Made by a program: the position numbers and the translations under genes. The notes under the pieces were generated by a model. That model was not told the DNA's origin, searched no databases, and worked only from the letters and a program-made list of their open reading frames with translations. Shown piece by piece: positions 34,921 to 43,622 of a stretch of 64,000 nt of DNA; positions within the stretch are counted from its first letter, which is position 1, and every line of letters begins with the position of its first letter. Source of the DNA: JAPPHA01 sp965221575 (GTDB taxonomy: Bacteria > Pseudomonadota > Alphaproteobacteria > Rhodobacterales > Rhodobacteraceae); contig CBDCSM010000011.1 in NCBI GenBank assembly GCA_965221575.1, positions 496,001-560,000 of the forward strand, given 5' to 3'.

Positions 34921-36028
34921 TCAACCTGTACGGCTTGCTTCGTGGAGCTGGTTAAAGGACATGGCAACGAACTCGTCACCGACGCGCTGGATACGCTCGC
35001 CATCATGCATGACGATGCCGCAGGCGAAGGCGTTACCCGCTGCTTCCTTGAGGCGCTTCAGCCCATGGAAGTCCCTGGGCTTTACTGTAACCGCAGCCTT
35101 GACCTCGACGCCGACAACCTTGCCCGCCGTCTCCAGGACGAAATCCACCTCCACCTTGTCCTTGTCGCGGTAGTGGCTGATCAGGACATCGTCGGGAAAC
35201 AACTCGGCTTGCTTTGCAAGCTCCGAGAAGACGAACCCTTCGGGCAGGCTTGCAATCCGTGTGCGATCCTTCCGAATCTCTCCGGCATCAACGCGCCTGA
35301 GAGCGGCAAGCAGGCCCGTGTCGAGAAAGTGGAGTTTCGGTGTCTTGACGAGGCGCTTCAGGTCGTTGCGATGCCATGCCCGAACGCGGCGCAAGACGAA
35401 CATCTGTTCAAACAGCGTCAGCCACCGGTCAATCGTCTTGCTGTCCACGCCCGATGGTTTCGCTAGCGCCGAGAGGTTCAACAGCTGGCCCGATGCGACA
35501 GCCGCGTGGTTCTATAACTGCGATAGTTCGCCCGTCTTGGAAACCGCCGAAATTCCGGCGGCGTCGCGCATTGCGAGAGCCCGCGCATATGCACGAAACC
35601 AGGCATGGCGACGTGCGGGATCAGTCCGCACCCGTGCCTCCGGATAACCCCCCGTCAGGATCCGGGCAACCACGTCTGATTCTTGTCCCGTGACCGCAAG
35701 TGCGGGAAAGTCTGCGTTGAATGCCCTGCCCAGGAAACTCGGCGATCCGCGCCCCTCGATTTCAGCCTGGCTGAATGGAAGCAGTTCAACGGTCTCGACG
35801 CGGCCGGCGAGCGAGTCCGGCGAGATCGTTCCCTTGAACAGTTCGACCGAACCCGTAATGAGGAACCGACCCGGGCGTGTGTCCTCGTCGACGGTTTTCT
35901 TGAGCGCGAGGATGAGGCCCGGCGCACGCTGGACCCCGTCGACCACGGCTCGGTCGAGACCGCGAACAAAACCTCCCGGATCATCGTTTGCAAACCGGCG
36001 ATACTGGTTATCGTCCAGGGTGACGTAA

Positions 36029-37267
36029 TACCAAAACCGGAAAATAATCACCCACCCGGCGAGGCGTGCTGGACGGGTTGAGCCGTCGGTGCGGCGATTA
36101 GTTTTGCCCAGCTTCGCTTGCCGAGTGAAGCGATCCGGTCTGGCGTGCGGGCGAAGTCATTCCAAACCTCCTCGACCCTGTCTTTCACGACCTCGGCTGT
36201 GGCGAAGACCTGGTTGGCAAAATTGCCCTGCTTGAGAAACTGGAACACGGTCTCGACCGGGTTCAGTTCCGGACTGTACGGCGGCAGACGCAACAGCGAA
36301 ACGTTGTCCGGTATTTCCAGGCTCTTCGAACGGTGCCATCCAGCGCCGTCGAGAACCACCAGCGCGTGGCGGCCCTGAGGCACGGCGGCGGCGATGTCGA
36401 CAAGATGGCGGTTCATCTCATCGGTGTTCGCCTTGTCACAGACATGGCCGGCCGACATGCCGCTTTCCGGGCAGATCGCGCTGAACAGGTAGCAATATCC
36501 GTAGCGATAGTCCCTCGGCACCCGGGGGCGGCTTCCCCGGCGCGCCCATACCCGGGTCAGCATCCCCTTTTGGCCCAGGCGTGCTTCGTCTTGAAACCAC
36601 ACGTCCACGCTGGCCGGGTCGGTGCCCTCTGGCAGCGAAGCCATCGCAACGGCACTGAAATCACTGCGGAATTTCTCCTGAGCCTCCGGATCGGCCTTGG
36701 GATGAAGGGGCCGCGGCGAAAGACGACGGAAACCCAGCGCCCGCATCAGACAGCGAACCGCCTCCCGAGACATCACAATGTCAAAGAAATCCTTGATCCT
36801 GTCCCGGATCAACCCGACCGTCCATGCCGGAACGCCGTCCTGCGGACCCTCATCGAGCCAGCGCCCGACCTCGATACGCTGGACCTCACTCAGACGTGAC
36901 GGGCGCCCACGGCCCGGCTTGGTCTTCAGGCCAACCGGCCCCTCGGCATTGTAGCGGTTGACCCAGTCGCACAGCGTCTGCCTGTCGACCTTCGCCCACC
37001 GTGCAATCTCCGCTCGGCTCTCCACGCCATCCATCACCCGCGCAATCGCCTCCAGGCGTCGAGCCTCCGACCGGTTCTTGCACTTTCGGGACAATGCCCT
37101 AATCTCAGCCACCGTGTGGTCGGTGTTCGTGATCTCGATGCCAGCCGGCATGGCTTCCTCCTGTGATTTGTTCGCACAACAACCACAAGATACAGGAAGC
37201 TGGCACCGATCACACCCCACATGATGTTCATGTTTTGTTCATGAGTCATTAAATTCCGGTTTTGGTA
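36029..37267 (-). mobile_element. IS630-type insertion sequence, apparently complete
   Basis: This 1239-bp element has inverted repeats beginning TACCAAAACCGGAA at both ends (36029-36042 and, complementary, 37254-37267). It is flanked by the direct repeat TAA (36026-36028 and 37268-37270; TTA on the gene strand). Depending on how the ends are assigned, the duplicated target may be the TA typical of IS630. It encodes one intact transposase. It interrupts the DUF4143 ATPase gene, and excision with one repeat copy restores that frame, so the insertion is relatively recent. Confidence 0.9.
36048..37151 (-). CDS. IS630-family transposase
   Basis: This 367-residue transposase starts at the ATG 37151, seven bases after AGGAGG. 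The N-terminal helix-turn-helix region (SEARRLEAIARVMDG, then RAEIARWAKVDRQTLCDWVN) is followed by a DDE catalytic core. The acidic residues appear in VWFQDEARLG, ALVVLDGAGWH and PPYSPELNPVETVFQFLK. The frame is uninterrupted, so the protein may be active. Upstream residues to 37220 in the open frame are outside the family consensus. Confidence 0.92.
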   Translation of the reverse strand: MPAGIEITNTDHTVAEIRALSRKCKNRSEARRLEAIARVMDGVESRAEIARWAKVDRQTLCDWVNRYNAEGPVGLKTKPGRGRPSRLSEVQRIEVGRWLDEGPQDGVPAWTVGLIRDRIKDFFDIVMSREAVRCLMRALGFRRLSPRPLHPKADPEAQEKFRSDFSAVAMASLPEGTDPASVDVWFQDEARLGQKGMLTRVWARRGSRPRVPRDYRYGYCYLFSAICPESGMSAGHVCDKANTDEMNRHLVDIAAAVPQGRHALVVLDGAGWHRSKSLEIPDNVSLLRLPPYSPELNPVETVFQFLKQGNFANQVFATAEVVKDRVEEVWNDFARTPDRIASLGKRSWAKLIAAPTAQPVQHASPGG

Positions 37268-37754
37268 TAACTCATGCCCTGTTCAGAGGCGATCTTGCGG
37301 GCGAGAGTCGTCTTGCCCGACTGGCGCGGCCCGACAAGCGCGACGATGCGGGTATCCGTCAGGGCACGCATAACGCGTCCTTCGATGTGGCGCGCGATGA
37401 TGTTGGCGGGTTTCGGCTGATCCGGCATGATTTCCCGTCCATTTCGGAAGAAGGCTACGTCTGATTCGGAATATGTCTTCGGCCAATACGGAATGAAAGT
37501 TCGCCTGACTCGGAATTTCAAATTCGGATCACTGCGTACCGCCGCGAGAATTCACCGGTTGAATCCACCCTCCAAAGAGCGGATCAGTCACCGGAAATCG
37601 TCCACTGCGACACCCGCGGGTCCGAAATCAGTGAGGCGTTTTCCATTCCGGAATACCTGCGCATCCATCCGGCCGGCGCGGTTACGCACATTTCGTTGCA
37701 ATCCCGCATGAATTCGGGGTAGGAGGCCCGAACAATTCATCAGTGGAGACCGAA

Positions 37755-38534
37755 ATGAAACCATTCAAGACCGTCGCTTCCGCGTTGCTGTTTCTCGCGG
37801 TTCTGCAGGTTCCTGCCTTCGCCCAGTCAGCGCTGCAGGACATCCTGAGTTCGGGCGTTCTCAAGGTCGGCACGACCGGCGACTGGAACCCGATGACAAT
37901 GAGAGATCCGGCCACGAATGCGTACGAGGGTTACGACATCGACGTCATGACCGAACTGGCCAAGGACCTCGGCGTCGAAGTCGAATTTGTACCGACAGAC
38001 TGGAAAACCCTGGTCAGCGGCGTCACCTCGGGCAAGTACCACATGACCGGATCCGCGTCGATTTCGCCGGCAAGGGCCAAGGCCGCCGGGTATTCGACCA
38101 GCTATTTCGCTCTCGCAACGGTTCCTCTCATTCTTGCTGAAAACCTCGAACGATTCCAGGACTGGGACGACCTCGACAAGTCGGACGTGGTGGTCGCGGC
38201 AACGCTTGGAACAACCCAGGAAAAACAGGTCAAGCAGTTCTTCCCCAATGCCGAGCACAAGATCGTCGAGGCCCCTGCCCGCGATTTCCAGGAAGTGCTC
38301 GCCGGACGGGCGGACGCACATATCACGTCCAACGTCGAAGCGAACAAACTGGTCATCAAGTATCCGCAGATGGCGATCGTCCCGGTTGAGGCCCCCAAGG
38401 CGCCGACGCCGATCGCGATGTTGCTGCCCCAGGCCGATCAAGTCTGGATCAACTACGTGAACACGTGGATCGCATTGAAGACCGAGCGTGGCTTCTTTGA
38501 CGGACTTGGCAAGAAATGGAATCTGCTCAACTGA
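37755..38534 (+). CDS. Amino acid ABC transporter substrate-binding protein (family 3)
   Basis: This 259-residue periplasmic protein starts at ATG 37755 with GGAG six bases upstream. The signal peptide ends near PAFAQ. The family-3 pattern follows: LKVGTTGDWNPMTMRDPATN, then GYDIDVMTELAKDLGVEVEF and GKYHMTGSASISPARA, the last being the Arg-containing alpha-carboxylate-binding block. Its similarity to cyclohexadienyl-dehydratase-like binding proteins is notable. The only ABC permease and ATPase in the window lie at 32.9-34.5 kb on the opposite strand, with the disrupted ATPase gene between. Confidence 0.88.
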   Translation: MKPFKTVASALLFLAVLQVPAFAQSALQDILSSGVLKVGTTGDWNPMTMRDPATNAYEGYDIDVMTELAKDLGVEVEFVPTDWKTLVSGVTSGKYHMTGSASISPARAKAAGYSTSYFALATVPLILAENLERFQDWDDLDKSDVVVAATLGTTQEKQVKQFFPNAEHKIVEAPARDFQEVLAGRADAHITSNVEANKLVIKYPQMAIVPVEAPKAPTPIAMLLPQADQVWINYVNTWIALKTERGFFDGLGKKWNLLN

Positions 38535-38574
38535 CCGATTCGGTCAACCATCACGAACAGAATCCACCATTATG

Positions 38575-38609
38575 GGCGCCAGGAGACCCGAACTTCGGGA
38601 CCTGGCGCC
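38575..38609 (+). terminator. Stem-loop downstream of the binding-protein gene
   Basis: GGCGCCAGG (38575-38583) pairs with CCTGGCGCC (38601-38609), and the inner part CCCGAA/TTCGGG extends the hairpin. It begins 41 bases after the binding-protein stop. No U-run follows, so it is a probable transcript-end stabiliser or Rho-assisted terminator rather than a textbook intrinsic terminator. A smaller TGACCGA-T-TCGGTCA palindrome overlaps the stop codon. Confidence 0.6.
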
Positions 38610-38699
38610 ACCCTGCCGCAATCGGTGCCAAGATCGGCCAAACCGGGCGATCATGATCCGAACCGGCCGGTCTTTGACATCCGCACCTCGGCCAGGCCG

Positions 38700-39542
38700 A
38701 TGAATGAACCTGCGAAATCGAGCGTTGCGCCGGGGGTCGGAATCCACCAGCAGTGCCGAATGCGCCTCCAGGACAGGACATGGCGCGAAGTCGAGGATTA
38801 CCTGGGCACTTCGCGAGCCATAATCATACCTTCGGGTTCGACTGAACAGCACGGGCCGATCGGAATCATCGGAACCGATTCCGTATGCGCCGAGTCGATC
38901 GCAGGTGCCGTGGGAGACCGCGTCGGCGCCCTGGTCGCACCGACGATTTCCCTCAGCCCGGCGCCTTTCAACCTGTCTTTTCCCGGTACGATCTCGATCC
39001 CGGAAGATGTCTTTGCGGCATTGGTCCGGGAAGTCATCCGGAGTCTACATTCCCAGGGATTCGCTTCGTTTTATTTCCTGAACGGTCATGGCGCGAATCT
39101 TCGTCCGCTTCAAGCAGTCGACGTTTCGGACTTGGAGAATGCCAGGATACGCGTCAGGAGTTGGTGGGAGTTTCCCGAGACCATGTCCCTCCGGCGGGAA
39201 CTGTACGGAGACTGGGAAGGCATGCATGCAACGCCGTCCGAAATCTCCGTCACGCAGGCTTTCGGGCGCGTCATTTCGGCGGACGATGTGCCTGAATCGC
39301 TGATTCAACCCGAACAGTTGAGCCAGGAATACATCAAGGCTTGCGCCGGTGATCGGCACGGACCGCCCGACGAGCACAGGGCACGTTTCCCTGACGGAAG
39401 GGTTGGATCCCACTCGGCGCTGGCATGCCCTGATCACGGCCTCGCACTGATGAAAACCGCCGTCACGGAGATCGCCGAAGACTTCCTTCGGTTCGCCGGC
39501 CCGGCCTTCGACGGCGAAAAGCGGAAAGGAATGTCGACGTGA
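38700..39542 (+). CDS. Creatininase-family amidohydrolase
   Basis: This protein of the creatininase/MftE-like fold has the metal-binding motif IIPSGSTEQHGP followed by IGTDS, the block FYFLNGHGANL and a late GMHATPSEISVTQ that supplies a ligand Glu. Members hydrolyse cyclic amides or process peptides using Zn or Mn. The frame is open from a GTG at 38625. I chose the ATG at 38700 (280 residues), because the earlier residues are unlike the family, but no strong ribosome-binding site marks either. It is not clearly linked to a pathway here. Confidence 0.82.
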   Translation: MNEPAKSSVAPGVGIHQQCRMRLQDRTWREVEDYLGTSRAIIIPSGSTEQHGPIGIIGTDSVCAESIAGAVGDRVGALVAPTISLSPAPFNLSFPGTISIPEDVFAALVREVIRSLHSQGFASFYFLNGHGANLRPLQAVDVSDLENARIRVRSWWEFPETMSLRRELYGDWEGMHATPSEISVTQAFGRVISADDVPESLIQPEQLSQEYIKACAGDRHGPPDEHRARFPDGRVGSHSALACPDHGLALMKTAVTEIAEDFLRFAGPAFDGEKRKGMST

Positions 39543-39628
39543 TCGGCAACGTCTGCCTTGCCGGGGCGTGGAACCGGGTATCGAAAACCTGGCCGGCAAG
39601 ACGCGGGATGCAGTAGCCCGGCAATACG

Positions 39629-40387
39629 ATGAGCTCTCCACAAGACACAACGACCCCGCCCCAGGATGTCTCGAAATTCCGGACCGCGTTACTGGCGGCG
39701 CTCCGGGAGAGATCGGACCCGGTTCGAGCCGAACACCAGCAACGATACATGAAATCCGATATCCCGTACTATGGAGTGGCCGTACCCGAGGTTCGCCGGA
39801 TTACCAGGGCAACCTCGCGCGCGTTCCGTTTTTCCAGCGCCGACGCCTGGCAGGCGGCTATCCTGTCGATCTGGCGGTCCGCCGAGCGAAGGGAGGAGTT
39901 GTATTCCGCCGTCGAACTCCTGAATGACCCGACATACAGTGCCTGGCTTTCACCTGACCGGATCGACCTGATCCGGGAACTGGTCGTCACGGGCGCGTGG
40001 TGGGACCTTGTTGACGGAATCGCGTCCCATGCAACCGGTCGAATGCTCGCCGCCAACCGAACGGAGACGAGCGCGATCTTGCGAAGCTGGTCCGTCGAGG
40101 ATGACATCTGGCTGAGGCGAACAGCGATTCTCGCCCAGTTGCGATTCAAAACCGATACCGACCGGACGTTGCTGGTCGATGTCATCGAGCCATCGATCGA
40201 GCGGCAGGAGTTTTTTCTTCGCAAGGCAATTGGCTGGGCTCTTCGGGAATATTCGAAAGTCGAGCCGGATTTCGTCCTCGACTACATTGCCGGGAATGCC
40301 GACCGACTGTCTCCCCTGACAAAACGCGAAGGATTGAAGGTCCTCGCGAAACAAGGGCGCGTCAGCGGCGCCAAGGGCGGGGATTGA
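39629..40387 (+). CDS. DNA alkylation repair protein (AlkD-like)
   Basis: This 252-residue all-helical HEAT-like-repeat protein matches the AlkD family of DNA glycosylases. Signature pieces are YYGVAVPEVRRI near residue 47, TGAWWDLVDGIASHATG near 118 (with the catalytic Asp-Trp region), DDIWLRRTAILAQLRFK and FFLRKAIGWALREYSK near 195. It excises N3/N7-alkylated purines. The start ATG has little ribosome-binding sequence. It stands alone in the + direction between the creatininase-like gene and a minus-strand hydratase gene. Confidence 0.9.
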   Translation: MSSPQDTTTPPQDVSKFRTALLAALRERSDPVRAEHQQRYMKSDIPYYGVAVPEVRRITRATSRAFRFSSADAWQAAILSIWRSAERREELYSAVELLNDPTYSAWLSPDRIDLIRELVVTGAWWDLVDGIASHATGRMLAANRTETSAILRSWSVEDDIWLRRTAILAQLRFKTDTDRTLLVDVIEPSIERQEFFLRKAIGWALREYSKVEPDFVLDYIAGNADRLSPLTKREGLKVLAKQGRVSGAKGGD

Positions 40388-40433
40388 CTCGGGGAAGGTC
40401 CGGCCACCGCCGGGCGGTCGTTTCACCGGTCGG

Positions 40434-41228
40434 TCATTCCGAGAACGTCAATTCGACGCTTCCAAGGATTCCGAAATCTGCTCGAATGCACTCTCCGGCG
40501 CTGGCCGGGTAAATGTCGGTGCTCACGCCGGTGATAACACGGTCTCCGGCACGAAGCCGATGACCATGTCCTGGAAGGGTATTGGCAAGCCAGGCAACGA
40601 CATTCATCGGATGCCCGAGAACGTTCTTGCCGCTGCCGACTCTCTGCACAACGTCATCGACCCAAAGCTCGACCCGACAGTCCGCAAGCTCGACCTCGCG
40701 CCATTCCGAATTTGCCCGGCCGTGAACCCAACCGAGGTGGACCGCATTGTCGGCCACGAGCGAAGGAGCGTCGTAGACCCCCCAGTCTTTGAAACCGTGA
40801 CCAACCAGCTCGATCGCGGGCATCATGTCGCCGACGTATGGGACAATGGAATCGCGGGACCATGGCGTGCCTGAAGGTCCGGTTTCCGGCACGTCTTGTG
40901 CAATGACGAATGCAAACTCCGGCTCCAGGACCAGCATGGGAAATTCATCTGCCGCGAGAACCTGTCCGGACCGCCAGCACGAATTGGAGAAAAGGCGCCC
41001 GAACACCGGAAAGTCGGTGGAGAGCAGCTCTTGAGCATGGGCATTCGTGCAGGCGGCCTTGTAACCGATCAGCGAGCCTCCGTTGCAAGCATGGATACTC
41101 TCAACCAATTCGGACTGGGCAATGTAGCCGTCGGCGAGGCTGGCAGGGCGAACCTCGCCAGGAATGTGGGAAGACCTGATCTGTCCCCGGCGAACCGAAT
41201 GAAAGAAACTGGCTGATGTCTGCGTCAT
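40434..41228 (-). CDS. 2-keto-4-pentenoate hydratase-family protein
   Basis: This 264-residue protein belongs to the FAH-fold hydratase/decarboxylase family (MhpD/HpcG). It has GYKAACTNAHAQELL, VLEPEFAFVIAQDVP (metal-ligand Glu residues), AIELVGHGFKDW, and HPMNVVAWLANTL near the C-terminus. It probably adds water to a 2-hydroxy-dienoate. The start ATG at 41228 is chosen over a longer frame whose extra residues are not conserved. No other aromatic-ring cleavage genes are near, so its pathway is unknown. Confidence 0.87.
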   Translation of the reverse strand: MTQTSASFFHSVRRGQIRSSHIPGEVRPASLADGYIAQSELVESIHACNGGSLIGYKAACTNAHAQELLSTDFPVFGRLFSNSCWRSGQVLAADEFPMLVLEPEFAFVIAQDVPETGPSGTPWSRDSIVPYVGDMMPAIELVGHGFKDWGVYDAPSLVADNAVHLGWVHGRANSEWREVELADCRVELWVDDVVQRVGSGKNVLGHPMNVVAWLANTLPGHGHRLRAGDRVITGVSTDIYPASAGECIRADFGILGSVELTFSE

Positions 41229-41664
41229 ATCTACGTCCACAAGGTGAATGAAACCTCGTTCCGAGAACCGGTTTTCGGAATTGTTGTCAAGCCGCACTGG
41301 CTGGCACGCCGCCCCGTCAGCCCTTTCGTTTTGGCCGGCATGTCGGAATTCCCGGCGGCCCACGGGAAGAAATCGGCGGGCAGCCGAAGACATTTTCGGG
41401 GTTGACCGGCAATTGGGTAACATCAGAATGACACGATGCCGCCTTCGCTTGGGACAGTTCCGACTGCTCTTGCATGGCTCCAGCGGGAAAGACGCCAAAC
41501 GTCCACGCCGAATCCATGCACGGACTGCACTGATGAAGGCTTGCGAGGATGCCCGGGAAAAAGGACGGACGCCATGCGGTACGATCGAGTGTTGTTTTCA
41601 ACGGCGACTTCGATGACGGTTGGCCGCCGCGGCCCGGATGCACCCGGTCACCTGAGGTGAAATC
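41229..41664. other. Divergent intergenic region, no gene recognised
   Basis: This 436-bp gap lies between the minus-strand hydratase gene and the plus-strand NCS2 permease gene and should hold both promoters. Open frames here have atypical composition and no family resemblance. Confidence 0.4.
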
Positions 41665-43434
41665 ATGACAGCAGAAACCAAGGCACAAGAGAGTTCCATT
41701 CGCTACGAGGCCGATGAACGGCCCCCGTTACCCTTGTCCGCCGGCCTCGGCCTCCAGCTCGCTGTCCTGACCGTCGCGGGCATCGTCTTCACACCCGCAA
41801 TCGTTGTCAGCGCAGCAGGAGGTTCCGATGAATACGCGTCCTGGGCGGTGTTCGCGGCCGTCGCCATAAGTGGCCTGACGACTTTCCTGCAGGCACGTCG
41901 AATCGGTCGCGTCGGGTCGGGATACGTGCTGCTCATGGGAACATCCGGCGCATTCATCGCCGTGTGTGTTGCCGCCATCGCCAAGGCCGGCCCGGCAACA
42001 CTGGCTACGCTGGTGATCGTTTCTTCGCTGTTTCAGTTTGCCCTGGCCCATCGGCTGGACCTTTTTCGGCGGGTCCTGACACCGACAGTCGCCGGAACGG
42101 TGATCATGTTGATCCCGGTCACCGTGATGCCGATCGTGTTCGAAAACATGACGAAAGTTCCCGAAACGTCATGGGCCCTGGCGGCTCCATTGACGGCGCT
42201 TGTTACCATTGTCGTCATCACGGTCCTCGCCCTGAAGGCAACCGGTACACTCCGGCTCTGGGCACCCGTCATCGGCGTGATCGTGGGATCGGTTTTCGCG
42301 TCTTTCTTTGGTCTTTACGAAGTCGAAAGCATTGCCAGTGCGTCGTGGATTGGCTTGCCCGAAGGCGCCTGGCCCGGAATAGACCTGCAATTCGGGGCCG
42401 CCTTTTGGGCGTTGTTGCCCGCGTTTGTGCTCGTCACGCTCATCGGCGCGATCGAAACAGTTGGCGATGCGGTCGCTATTCAGCGCGTTTCCTGGCGGAA
42501 ACCGCGGGCCGTCGACTATCGCGCCGTCCAGGGCGCTCTTTCGGCTGACGGTGTCGGCAATCTGTTGTCGGGCGTCGCCGGGACCGTCCCCAACACGACC
42601 TATTCGACCAGCATTGCCGCGACCGAACTGACCGGCGTGGCCGCGCGCACGGTCGGTATCGCGGCCGGTGCCATTTTCGTGGTTTTTGCGTTCGTGCCCA
42701 AGGCGCTGGCGGCAGTTCTGGCCGTTCCACTACCTGTCGTCGGGGCTTACCTGGTGGTGCTGCTCTCCCTGTTGTTCGTAGTCGGGATAACCGTCGTGCT
42801 CCGCGACGGAATCGACTACCGCAAGGGCGTGATCGTCGGGACTTCGTTCTGGGTGGGAGTCGGGTTTCAGAACAAGGCGATCTTCCCTGAACTCGTGACG
42901 GACGTTGCCGGCGGACTCTTCGAGAACGGCATGACCTCCGGAGGGCTCGTCGCAATCTTGTTGACACTGTTCGTGGAGCTGACATCTCCGCGTCGAAGCA
43001 AGATGAGGTCCAAGCTCGATCCGTCGGCGCTGCCGAAGATCCAGGAGTTCCTTCGTTCGTTTTCGTCGCGCTGCGGATTCGATTCCCCGATGGCAACCCG
43101 GATCGAGGCAGCGGCCGAGGAAACTCTCCTGATCCTGCACGAATCGGAGCGCGAGTCCGGCGAACCCGGTCAACGCAATCTCTCTGTGACCGCCCTTCGG
43201 GACAACGAAACCGCGGTGCTCGAATTCGTTGCGACCGGTTCGGAAGAAAACATTCAGGATCAAATCGCGTTCCTGGGCAAGCAGGTCGCCGGCCCCGACA
43301 GCATCGAGAACGACGTCGCGTTTCGTCTTCTCAGGCATCTTTCATCGTCGGTTCGTCACCAGCAATTCCACGACACCGACGTGATTACGCTCAGCGTGAA
43401 ACCACCTTCCGGCCCGGCGCCAAGGCAGAGCTGA
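41665..43434 (+). CDS. NCS2 nucleobase permease with C-terminal ATPase-like regulatory domain
   Basis: This 589-residue protein has about 14 hydrophobic segments of the NCS2 (uracil/xanthine permease) family in residues 25-440. The family hallmark is ALLPAFVLVTLIGAIETVGD (near residue 252), followed by SADGVGNLLSGVAGTVPNTT. The C-terminal 145 residues (from about 445) are soluble. They read RIEAAAEETLLILHESE, VLEFVATGSEENIQDQIAFL and LRLLRHLSSSVRHQ-like sequence, resembling histidine-kinase/anti-sigma ATPase (RsbW-like) folds. A regulatory or partner-binding function is inferred. GAGGTGA precedes the ATG. Confidence 0.85.
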   Translation: MTAETKAQESSIRYEADERPPLPLSAGLGLQLAVLTVAGIVFTPAIVVSAAGGSDEYASWAVFAAVAISGLTTFLQARRIGRVGSGYVLLMGTSGAFIAVCVAAIAKAGPATLATLVIVSSLFQFALAHRLDLFRRVLTPTVAGTVIMLIPVTVMPIVFENMTKVPETSWALAAPLTALVTIVVITVLALKATGTLRLWAPVIGVIVGSVFASFFGLYEVESIASASWIGLPEGAWPGIDLQFGAAFWALLPAFVLVTLIGAIETVGDAVAIQRVSWRKPRAVDYRAVQGALSADGVGNLLSGVAGTVPNTTYSTSIAATELTGVAARTVGIAAGAIFVVFAFVPKALAAVLAVPLPVVGAYLVVLLSLLFVVGITVVLRDGIDYRKGVIVGTSFWVGVGFQNKAIFPELVTDVAGGLFENGMTSGGLVAILLTLFVELTSPRRSKMRSKLDPSALPKIQEFLRSFSSRCGFDSPMATRIEAAAEETLLILHESERESGEPGQRNLSVTALRDNETAVLEFVATGSEENIQDQIAFLGKQVAGPDSIENDVAFRLLRHLSSSVRHQQFHDTDVITLSVKPPSGPAPRQS

Positions 43435-43622
43435 CGCCCGGCGGTCGCAGTCCGAAATCGCGGAGACGATCCTCGACGGTCGTAGTGAACGACCCGCAAC
43501 GGCCGCGGCCGGCCCGGATGAACGACCCGGCCAACGCGCGGATCATGGGAACGATCCGGAAAGGAAAACAGGTTGGACGCCGGAGGTAGACCGACCCGCC
43601 TGCGGATTATCTCCCGCCGCCG

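Larger units (their letters stand above)
34921..37428 (-). pseudogene. AAA ATPase with DUF4143 domain, disrupted by IS630 and a nonsense codon
   Basis: The gene begins at 37428 with MPDQPKPANIIARHIEGR and Walker A GPRQSGKTT. It is interrupted after EQGMSY by the IS630-type element (36029-37267). It resumes with VTLDDNQYRRFANDDP, LITGSVELF and LLPFSQAEIEGRG. An in-frame TAG at 35512-35514 then stops it, although the same frame continues with SGQLLNLSALAKP, VKTPKLHFLDTGLLAAL and HYRDKDKVEVDFVLE to 34921. This is a DUF4143-type ATPase, a class often linked to mobile loci or toxin-antitoxin-like functions. Removing the element with one TTA copy restores the frame exactly. The nonsense codon is an independent lesion. 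Confidence 0.88.
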
